Shown here in pieces: positions 55,376 through 64,000 of a stretch of 64,000 nucleotides of DNA. Numbering within the stretch: position 1 is the stretch's first letter; every line of letters starts with the position of its first letter. The stretch comes from Kalaharituber pfeilii (taxonomy: Eukaryota > Ascomycota > Pezizomycetes > Pezizales > Pezizaceae), in the NCBI GenBank assembly GCA_015179045.1, contig WHUZ01000018.1:62001-126000 (forward strand), written 5' to 3'. Position numbers and translations under genes: made by a program. Below the pieces are notes generated by a model. That model worked only from the letters and a program-made list of their open reading frames with translations, had not been told where the DNA came from and did no database searches.

Positions 55376-55407
<32 letters not shown>
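55376..55407 (+). repeat. 32-base G homopolymer
   Basis: An uninterrupted G-run in the LINE 3' UTR, followed by a T-run. It could form stacked quadruplexes; its length may also be uncertain in the assembly. Confidence 0.85.
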
Positions 55408-55408
<1 letters not shown>

Positions 55409-55529
55409 TTTCAGTTCAAGTTGTTAAGTAATCGTCTAGAGTTAGTAGCCACGGCATCGTCATAGCCCTTAGGGCGGTATGCGATTAATGATATAAAAAA
55501 AAAAAAAAAAAAAAAAGTACCTGTCCATA

Positions 55530-58500
55530 AAAGTCAAAAGGTGGTGACTGAGAATCAAGGTTCTGATCAACTACATTGAACGCGGCGGTTTCTGGGCTCG
55601 AAGCGAAAGCAACAAGGGACGGCTGTAAAGATTTTGAATTATGACACCAAAGGAACATTCTGCGCTAGGCTGATTCACAAGTTGGCAAAAGAGCTCGCGA
55701 GGCTTCGGTATAGGTATCTTCTACACGGCTTTTGTTATGTGACTGCTGTCTCTTCTGCCTTACGGCTGTCAGCCTAAACGTTGAGAAACAGGGAGGAGGG
55801 TATACGCTCAGGGCGGCTCGGGCGAAGGGAACACAGGGAGCCGACGCGAGCCACCTTTCTGGTTTCGTCTGCAAAGGGACCCGAAGAAACATTTAGATTA
55901 TGACAGGAAGAAACATTCCGCGCTAAACTGGTCAACAACAATCTAGCAAACGAACTTGCTAGGTTTGAAGGTATAGGCATCATCTATGGCGGGTTTTTAG
56001 CTGTCTTTTCCAAAGGGCCTTAACCCGAAGCTTGAGGACAAGACGGTGGCAAGTGGGTAACTGGGATCACATTGTTTCCACTTCTCACAAGCATTCTGCA
56101 CCTACGATCGCCAACTCGCAGCGTAAAAAATCTCTACTTTGAAAGTCCTATTTTTTTTTTTTTTTTTTTCCCTGCTCCCAGGTTGCGGTATCCCCCCCCC
56201 CCCCCCCGCAATTTCCCCTCGCTAAACCCCCGCACCTCGCTTATTTCCCCGCTTCCCCATGGGGCAGGCACGCCTGTAATCTTTTCCCGCTACCCACTTT
56301 CGGGAATTTAAGCGAGCTGTCGCAACGCCCACCCCCCACAAAAACAAGCTTTGTTGCAAGATATATTCTATTGTATGATAGCGCGAAAGTATAAAAAAAA
56401 AATTTTAAGCTTACTGCGATGAACTGGTTCCTGCTCCGGGAAAGGTAGCGGTCCTAGTGTTGACAATTAGGGTGGGCGGTTTTAACCATACGCGCGAAGG
56501 GTTAATCATAAGCGGAGACTATTTACGCAGAGCAGGGTCTGGTCTACGTTGCGGTTCACAAGACAGGGGGGCCTCATGTTCGCTGTGGGGAATATGTAAA
56601 GTGGAAAGCAAGCGGAAGGGAAGTAGGGCTTGAGCATTGCATGTTACTCTGTTTTACATGACCGTTGCTATGTTAGCAAACCGATACCCGGGCCCCATTG
56701 TCCGGTCCAGCGGAAGACTAACCGGTGTAGCTTTCTAACTCTGAGCCGCTTGTACTGCCGCGACTCGCTCCCGTCTGGCCGCCGGCCTCTGCGCTTACCC
56801 CGGCATTCGATGAGGGTTACAGTAAGCATTGAGATTCTAGTAAACCCTACTACGATTCTATCATTGAGTGGCGTACCCCATTCTATTGTACTGCCATTCT
56901 CGTAATTGAGTCGAAAAAAAAAAAAAAAAAAAAAACAATAAATTACTGATGCTGAGGGCTAAACCCTAATGCTTGTTTTTGCTTGCCTCCATCGAAGCCC
57001 GAAACATTAATGATTGTTTCCATTTCCCTTCGGTTAGGTCTGATTGGAGGGCTAATAGTTGTTTGGAGACGCCTAGGGAAACACTGTCCTTCACGACATG
57101 TGAGGTTAACTTAGTTGAGGGGGTGAGTATGTGAAGATCTTGGTTCTGTGTGGGAACCGTTCGTGCTGTGACTGCTAGGGCAGGCTGCTTAGTGTTGACG
57201 ATAATTTTTATCGATTGTCTTTGCAATCGTAGAGTAAATGTTTGCGGTTCGGGCGCCGCAGGGACAATGTGCCTGCCCGTATAGGTTCCGGCGGCGCTGG
57301 GGATGCTGGGTCCAATCGCGAATGGCATCTTCCGTTCCGAGCATGAAGGGGTGGTGGGGGTTCATGGGAGCTCCAGAAAATACCAGGACCGGGGGAGCAA
57401 GCCTGCCCGAGTTGGGCTTGAATTCTAGAGCGCGGACCTTTTAGCAATTGGTCAGTGCATAGGCGTTTTGTGGATGTATCAGCGCTAATGCTGCAATTTT
57501 TTTATTTTCCTTTTTGTATGTTTTTTTTTTAAAAATCTTACTTCTTCTGTCTGTTTTGAGTTTGTGTCTTATTGTTTCGACTGAGCAATAGCTGGCTTGT
57601 TTGTTATGTGATGTTAGAGGGGAAAAGTCTGGTAACTGCGGAATTAAGGTGCGAATGGAGATACCTATCGCGAAAAGTAGGCCGCAGTTACGTTGGTAGG
57701 TGCGGCTATCAAATTCAAGCAGCCAAGCGTAGCAAAGCTCTGGACGGTATTTTAGATACAGTCACTGGTCAGAAGTCTTGGTGAAAGGGTCGTGGCATCT
57801 TCCAGTCTCCGGGCTGTCTCTGGTTCTTGGGCTCTGGTATGTTTGATGATGTCTTGAAATTTATGGAGTGTCCACTGCTGGTGCTTCTGAATGAAAGTGA
57901 TATTCTCTCGGGACTTCCAATTCTGGATGTGGTGGAATTCTATGTTGTTGACCTTCGGTCTCGGTTTCGGCTAGCGTCCTGTTTGGGAGGCGCTTTGAAC
58001 TCTGCGTGGGTCGGCCCGGTGGTCGGAGCGCCCTCGTCTGGTTTTCCCTGCCATGATCGATGTGGGTGTGGATCGGGCTAGTTGTGTGGCTTCCTTGTGA
58101 CTGGTATGGTTGTTGTCGATCTGTATGGCCGTAGCGTGGTAGTATGTGTGTGTGGCTGCCCGGGTGGCAAATGGTGTGTGCAACTTGTACTAGTGGGTGT
58201 GGGTGGCGGATGCTGGGTGGCGAATGTTGGGTGGCGAGTTGCCCTTGTCTTGCGTGGTGTGGGGGGGCGGCTGATGGGGTCTCAAGGTGCCCCCGCTGTC
58301 GAGGTGACTGTGCAAGCTGAGGGTGAGTTGGGGAGATGGATGGAGATTCCGAGAGACGTCCCACGCGCGTTGATGGCTGTTTCCCTGGGGAAAAGTTGTC
58401 TGAATGATCGTTTCTTGTACGTATTTCGCGGTCCCCGCGACCAGGGGCGTCGTTTGTAGTTGTCTGCAGAGTCGCTGGCTGTCCTGTAGGTCGAGATACG

Positions 58501-58676
58501 GCCCCGGTCACGTCATGTTGGACGTGGTTGTAGAGGTGTGTGGATACATGCACGTGACTTGCATTTTTCATTCCTTATTTGGAAATATCTACATACTCTT
58601 TGTACTCGAGATCTCAATTATAAATAGGTCTCGAACTTCCTCCTGTACGTAGGTTGAACCTTAATGAATTGACTCC
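55530..58676. other. former upstream region of the three-exon gene, mostly unassigned
   Basis: 55625-56050 holds two diverged copies of a block: both have GAACATTCTGCGCTA-like or GAAACATTCCGCGCTAA starts and GGTATAGG. A-run at 56913-56934 without hairpin. Minus-strand frames at 56966-57328 (120 residues) and 57861-58571 (236 residues, His/Pro/Thr/Gln-rich) have no recognised domain and may not be genes. C-run near 56193-56207. Confidence 0.35.
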
Positions 58677-58689
58677 AACAGATACGTAT

Positions 58690-59546
58690 AAAGAGTTCGA
58701 TGAAGGATGGAACGGAGTGTACACGGATGGAAGCTGGATGGAAGAAAACACGGGTGCCGGGGTACACCACCGAACGGGAACGACGTCGTTATTCCTAGGG
58801 CGAAGGAGCACGGTGAATGATGGAGAGCTAATAGCGATAGGCGAAGCGCTCCAACAACAGGGCGAGACTCTAATAATCACCGACTCACAGACAGCAATAG
58901 TCAGACTACGGAAGATAGCGGGGGGGGACCCGACGGTCGACGGAGCCTCTAGAGAAGTGCGAAGACGATGGGAGGAACGAGCGGCCAGAGGAGACCTAGA
59001 CCTCGCGTTAATATGGGTAAAAAGTCACAAAGGAATCCAGGGGAACACAGAGGCAGACTGGGCGGCAAAGATCGGAACAGCCCTACAGTACGAAGACGAA
59101 ATCGTGACGGAAGCGGGAATAAGACAGGAATACAAAGCCCTCCGAGCCATCGAAAGGAACCAAGCGGACCTTAACTACAAACCAACGAAACTGGTAGATA
59201 GGAGACGATACCTTTCAACATTGGCAGGGATTCTCGGCAACAAAGGGCTGAAGGAATGGAGACACAAAATTGGGAAGACCGAGTCGCCAGAATGCCGATG
59301 GTGCGGAAGAGCCCTGGAGAATTGGGAACACTTAAGGAAAGATTGCACCGTTTGCGGGGAAAAATGGGGAGGAGCGGAAGGTATAAGACAGTTAGATAAG
59401 GACAAGAACTTGGCGGAGATTCTCGAGTGGGCAGGGAAGGAGTAAGGGTTTTCTACATACATTGTCTAATTTTCTATTTTATGTACTTAAACATCGTCAT
59501 AGCCCATAGGGCGGCATACGATTAATGAAATAAAAAAAACAAAAAA
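58690..59546 (+). mobile_element. LINE 3' end with intact RNase H frame (type A tail)
   Basis: 857-bp insert between exact 13-bp duplications AACAGATACGTAT (58677-58689 and 59547-59559). One open frame gives RNase H (WNGVYTDGSWMEENTGAGVH, LIITDSQTAIVRL, LALIWVKSHKGIQGNTEAD) and zinc motif CRWCGRALENWEHLRKDC, ending ILEWAGKE. Hairpin arms are ATCGT/ACGAT. The intact frame and perfect duplication suggest a recent insertion. Confidence 0.95.
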
Positions 59547-59587
59547 AACAGATACGTATTCGGGGCCAGTCGCCCCAGGGCCGGCCT

Positions 59588-59686
59588 TTTTTTTTTTTTC
59601 TTTTTGTTATCTTTTTTTTTTTTTTTTTTTGGTGATCACGTAACCCCGCGTACAGACTACCAGTCTATGACAGGGACTAAGCCAGG
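59588..59686 (-). mobile_element. diverged type B copy
   Basis: Two T-runs, then minus strand CCCTGTCATAGACTGGTAGT and CTGTACGCGGGGTTACGTGA. It keeps the CCCTG start and the GCGGGGT end but has a different middle. No duplication was found. Confidence 0.6.
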
Positions 59687-59689
59687 CAT

Positions 59690-62162
59690 TTCTTTCATAC
59701 AACATTGATCCCAGACTGTCCATACTAGAAACAATGGCCCGGGCTAGTGGTCCGAGTTTCTGAAATGAATTTGGCCTAGAAGTAATGAATTGTCCTCCTC
59801 ATAGAGTTGTGAAAATCCTGCACTTAATTGTTCTGTAAGTAACCTAATATCGTATTCAGTCTCCAAATCTATATCTGTTCCCAGCGCCATTTTGCAAGAA
59901 CCTCTTCCAACATGCCTCCTGAACCCTACTACCCCTTGTCAGTCCTCATATTCAGCAAAAGACCTCACGCACAACCGACTGGACCATCCCTCACTACCAC
60001 ATCGAAATCACTATCACATCACCTTAAAACCAATGCAAACTCTGACCTTTTTTTTTTTTTTTTTTTGGCAGATTGCTTCCCAAAATCTCAGAGCATTGAA
60101 GCGTTGTGGTAGGCGGCGCGCGCCTACTTGCTAGTTGCTACTTATTTACTAACCGCGCTGGCGCTGGGCTCAGATAACGCCGTAGGTCACGTGGAAGTTC
60201 AAGAGCAATAGTGAAGTAGCACGGGCACGTGAGGATGAGGGTAAGCCGGGTTGATTAGAAATGACCGAACGGTCTGCGGTATAAAGAGGTTCTGTTCCTT
60301 TTGCACATGTATCATACACAGATATACGATACACACATCATCCATTTGTACATACGCACGATTACTCTGTCTTCTACAGTCATGTAGATATCGCCGCGCC
60401 GTTATACTACTTCCTTTTCCTACTTACCACATTCCCGCACTCTTTTATTGTACTTACACATTCTACTCGCTACTGCCATTGCCGAATATACACATATCGA
60501 GACTTTCTACTACTCAAGATAGCGATTTGCCTCCTTCGGACAGTGACTCGAGAACCACCTAGTAGAGGAACCGCGCATAGTTGACTGAGCAGCCTACCGC
60601 CCGCTCATAGCGTACCTACTACTACAGATACTCTCAACAGAGTCAAGACCAAGTTAGGCACAGTAACTTCGCTTTCCTTCCCAAATCAACTTACTATTAG
60701 TTTTTTTTTAAAAAAAATCAGAGGCTTCATTCTACCATTCCATAATCCAATCCATAAAAGGTACAATTCATTTAAATCCCTGGTATCGACTATCAATTTA
60801 TTTATTCTTCTAATTAATATATACATATCCCATAACTCATATCCCGTCCGCCCTATACCCTATACACCCCCCCAATCACAACACCATAGTCCGTGAAAAC
60901 CACACTCCAAAACGTCTCAAAAGACAGATCCACACCCCCTAACCAACAGAACCAGAAAAAAAAAAAAAAAAAAAAAAAAAAAAGAAATCACGAGACATAC
61001 ATAGAATACATACAGTATTCATCTCGATGTATTTCCCCTCCCTCACCATAGTCTCATACCAAGCCCCTAGAGTCCACACGGTATAAAAAAAAAAAGAAAA
61101 AAAGACAAAACATGCACAGCACCATAATACAAGTCTGTACACGCTTCCAAGCCACACATGTACTGTATCATACGCACAACTCGCCTCCAGGCGCGTGACG
61201 TAGTACAAAGGTACGGATTGCAACTCGTCCAATCCGGGCACTGGGGTCACCCTTTAGGGGCCATCAAGTTTTGGATGGCCCCGCTCACAATACTTCCCGT
61301 TCCATACACTATAGAGGAGGAAAGTGGACTTAGAGAGAAGAAGGAGCAAAAACAGCTGGAATTGATCGAGGTCTATGGATCTGACTTTCTTCAACCTTGT
61401 AACGATGATGATCCCCCCTGAGGCCTCCCCTCATTAAATACCCTTCCTTTCCCAGTACCCCATTCCCCTTCTAGTAGTCACCTCCCCCTCCGGCCTTCCC
61501 TCACCAAGGCACGTGAAATGCCAAGATCCCCCACCGCACCCAGACGCAACACCCTACTACTCTCGGAGGCTCGGTAGTCCGGTTGCTGTACTAGTACACC
61601 CCCCCTACTTCTCACCACAAACCACACCGCCAAAGCCCACCCAGCGACTAGGGTTGATTCCCCCCCCTGCTATGATACACGTGCCGCCGCAATGCAGTTG
61701 CGAAACGGCCCGGCGACGCTCGATCTTAGCGCCACATGCCACGCAACCCCACCTTTCACCTGGCGAGTTCCACCATAGCGTAACATTAACTGTATTTTAT
61801 TACGTCCTTCCACGTCTACTGTATCCTCTCCCCATTTTCTTTCCGATTATCCGAGCTCCCGAGATTCCCGAGAGAAAAAAAAATACAACAAAAAGGATAA
61901 AAACTTCGAAAGTTAAGCATAAAAAGAACAGGCAAGAAAAAAATAAAAAAATAAAATAAAATTGCCGACATATCCAGATGAAAAAAAGAAATCGTGTTTT
62001 TATCACCCGTCCTCCTCTTTTCCTTTCATTTTTCCACTTCCTTTCCAATTCCCAATTCAAAAGCAACTATCCAGGCTTATACAGTACGAAACACAAAATA
62101 CATTATCAAAAACCTAAACAATAAAACCAAAAATAACGCAATTATCTTGCCGACATCCGGCT
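59690..62162. other. intergenic region downstream of the PKS
   Basis: No convincing gene. A T-run at 60048-60066 breaks a small plus-strand frame starting ATGCCTCCTGAACCC (59912). A-run at 60957-60983. A plus-strand frame at 61158-61421 (87 residues, charged end) has no recognised family. 60900-62160 is low complexity; the PKS 3' UTR should lie at its right end. Confidence 0.35.
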
Positions 62163-64000
62163 CTACTCCATCGCCCTCCTCACAAATGCCCCCACCTTCC
62201 TCGCCCCCATCTCCAACATCATCGAAAAATGATTCACATTCTCCAACACCTCGACTTTCAACTTTCCTTCTCCGGGTATCAACCTCTCCCATCCATTCCC
62301 CCCCAACTCCGTCCTATTCTCTAACAACCACCTCATCTCCCTCGGATCATCCTCTCTCAACTCCGGCCTCGGATCCCCCGGATTCTTACACACCCCGTCC
62401 TTCGCCCAAATAATATGCGTCTGGGGCGCGGCCCCCGGGGTAAATGGTTGCGCTTGATACGCGTCCAGTGCGTCAACAAAGCTTAGGAAATGCGGAAACA
62501 GCCATTCTGGCGGAGCCTTCTCTCCCGTCCCAAAGAGCCCGATCCCGTTGAGAAAGTCGAACAAACGAGGCGGGAGCTTTTCGAGGCCAATGGGGCAGGG
62601 AGAGTCAAACATAATCAAGCGCTCGACTTTTTCGCCTTCACTCATCAGCTGCTGCGCGGCGTCAAAGGCGCAGATACCCCCGGCGGACCACCCCCCCAGG
62701 TAGTAGGGTCCTTTTGGCTGGCGCCTACAGACTTCGGCAAGGTATAGTGGAGTAAGAAGGTTGATGTTCGGTGGGAGCTCGTGCGGGGTTTTCATGTATG
62801 GGCAGTTCAGTCCGTAGACTGCCACATCGGAGCCAATTTTAGGGATCGGGGCATACGAGGTAGAAGACCCAGAACCATCGGGGAAGAGCCAGAGGATTTT
62901 TTTGGCGGTCTTGGGGTTACCGGAGAGGAGGATGGAGGTTGCGTAGCGGGTGACAGGCTTTAAAAGGGGTGTAGGCAACGGAGACGGTGTAGGAGACTCT
63001 CCATACCCCGAGTCCGGAAGCGCAGGAACTTTAAGACGAGTAGAATGCGCAGATTTCGTAGCTGGCTTCAAACCTAGAGCGTCGGAAATTGAATTGAGCG
63101 TAGCATCCCCGAGCAGCAGATCAGAAGGTAGGTCAACGTTCAACTGTTCACGCAATCTCCCGAGAACGGTAAGTGCCAACAGTGAGTCCATCCCCAACTC
63201 CGCTAATCTTGAGGACCCCCCAATTTCGTCTGCCGGCACACCAATCTCCTCCGATAGCGTCTGCCGTATAATCGTAATGGTGCCATTATCATCGGCTTCG
63301 TCGGCGGTCGATGCGGTGGAATTGGCAGGCGTGGGTGAGTATCTGGAATCAGATACTGGCGAGGTTGTCCCATATCTAGTATGCTTTGGTAAGAGGTATT
63401 CAATTAATTCCCGAACCGTAGGATGGTCAACAAACAAGTTGGAGCCAACATCCAAATCCAGCTCCTCGCGGAGCCTGCCGGTGACTGTCAAGGAAAGCAA
63501 CGAATCGAGTCCAAAGTCTGCAAAGTTACTCTCATTTGAGAGCTCCGAGACTGCGACGCCGACCTCTTCCGCAATAATGGCAATTGCCTGCGAGGCAGTG
63601 CTTTGCCCGTTCGACTTGCCAGGCATTGGACTGACTGGTGGAGTGGGAGGTCGCTCCGTTTGGCGTGTGGGCTTTGTTACTGGGGCTTGAGATGAGGATA
63701 TTGGTGCAGAGATTTGCGCCCTGCTTCGTTGCGGAGGAAGCAATGAATCAAGAACCTGCCGCGGTACCCCTTGGAACTAGTAACCGTCAGTGTGTTGTTT
63801 GGAATGATGTCAAGCAATTGGATCCTCACCTTAACACCCTTATACACTGCCGCAATTGCATCATCCTCGAAAATATACACATCCCCTCCAAACATCGTTC
63901 CCGTCAAATTCTGCATTCTTACATAAGTCTGGTAGGTTTTCTCCCTCGAGAATCTAGTCGCGCATCTCATTGATTCCCAGCCATGATTTATAAACACTTG
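62163..64000 (-). CDS. non-reducing polyketide synthase, C-terminal part (PT end, two ACPs, thioesterase)
   Basis: Minus strand, running off the right edge. Exons 63830 to beyond 64000 and 62163-63776, with a 53-bp intron (63777-63829) that keeps frame between AVYKGVK and FQGVPRQVLD. The upstream exon holds the end of the product-template domain (TGTMFGGDVYIFEDDAI). Then come two acyl-carrier domains with phosphopantetheine Ser in GLDSLL (codon 63501-63503) and GMDSLL (63183-63185), Pro/Ser-rich linkers, and a thioesterase/Claisen-cyclase-type domain with FPDGSGS, GWSAGG (Ser codon 62685-62687), MFDSPCP and the late His in NHFSMM. Domain order and the tandem ACPs fit pigment-type synthases (wA/PKS1 group), but the ketosynthase is outside the window, so the product is not certain. 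Frame is intact. Confidence 0.92.
63777..63829 (-). other. PKS intron
   Basis: 53 bp, GTGAGG donor and CTAG acceptor on the minus strand; joins the PT domain end to the ACP linker in frame. Confidence 0.85.

Larger units (their letters stand above)
48417..55516 (+). mobile_element. full-length Tad1-like LINE
   Basis: 7,100 bp flanked by exact 13-bp duplications GTACCTGTCCATA at 48404-48416 and 55517-55529. It has a 615-bp 5' UTR, ORF1 (49032-51772), ORF2 (51766 to about 55260), a 3' UTR with a 32-base G-run, and the hairpin ATCGTCATAGCCC / GGGCGGTATGCGAT plus A-run. A 287-bp ORF1-only element is nested at 52332-52618, so the original length was about 6.8 kb. Plus-strand G-richness is extreme. 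Several one-base indels, mostly at homopolymers, break both ORFs. It lies between the promoter and upstream region of the three-exon gene. Confidence 0.95.

Noticed and set aside
57861..58571. 236-residue His/Pro/Thr-rich minus-strand frame
   Set aside because: Low complexity, no domain, no supporting splice or neighbour evidence; mentioned only as part of the spacer.
60048..60066. T-run at 60048 as a type A or B insert
   Set aside because: The bases next to it (GGCAGATTGC) show no hairpin sequence and no flanking duplication.
60957..60983. A-run as a possible retroposon tail
   Set aside because: No hairpin, no duplication and no element sequence beside it; simple repeat.
61158..61421. 87-residue plus-strand frame downstream of the PKS
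   Set aside because: No recognised family or splice partner; left as spacer.

Overview
The window comes from a filamentous ascomycete (Pezizomycotina). Evidence: short introns (53-79 bp) with CTAAC-like branch points, the 3' end of a non-reducing polyketide synthase with tandem ACPs and a thioesterase, a necrosis-inducing (NPP1/NLP) protein gene, Tad1-like LINEs, Fot1/pogo-type and MULE transposase relics, and a gypsy reverse transcriptase whose catalytic Asp codons now read Asn, as RIP-type C-to-T decay would give. Only four host genes are convincing: an NLP (27519-28400, minus), a lectin-like gene (41015-43136, plus, damaged), a three-exon Ala/Pro-rich protein gene (46405-48167, minus) and the polyketide synthase running off the right edge (62163-64000, minus).

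The rest is mostly a nested transposon graveyard. From left to right: a decayed gypsy pol (1-1830); a nearly intact LTR element that carries only gag and protease (2410-6304); a dead MULE transposase split by a LINE (8664-10915); a second decayed gypsy (11144-14836); a Ginger-like integrase-type DNA transposon with a solo LTR inside it (14837-18937); a truncated LINE and a degenerate ~57-bp satellite (18938-21815); an ORF1-type retroelement split by a TIR element and a Ginger-like deletion derivative (22209-25939); the NLP island; two ORF1-only elements (31257-33390); a Fot1-type transposase relic with four later insertions (34249-37560); the lectin-like gene; LINE fragments in both orientations (43429-46190); the three-exon gene with a 7.1-kb LINE inserted just upstream of it (48417-55516); a further LINE 3' end (58690-59546); and the PKS.

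The most striking signal is a set of very short retroposed inserts. Full LINEs, ORF1-only elements and inserts of 42-86 bp all end in one hairpin-plus-A-tail (type A: 5' arm ATCGC or CTCGC, loop stem GCCC/GGGC, 3' arm GCGAT or GCGAG). A second short hairpin-like family (type B, starting CCCTGCCATGGC and ending GCGGGGTCACGTGA plus A-tail) gives inserts of 37-64 bp with a nearly constant 5' end, plus one longer copy of about 89 bp. Most are flanked by 10-14 bp target-site duplications (range over all tail-bearing inserts 6-16 bp), which points to target-primed reverse transcription. Arm positions differ between type A copies by paired changes, so the RNA hairpin itself seems to be what is selected. 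Three of these inserts lie in the lectin-like gene, one in an intron and two in its last coding exon.

No rRNA, tRNA or CRISPR was recognised. All calls are from reading the sequence and from memory of protein families; no database search was run.
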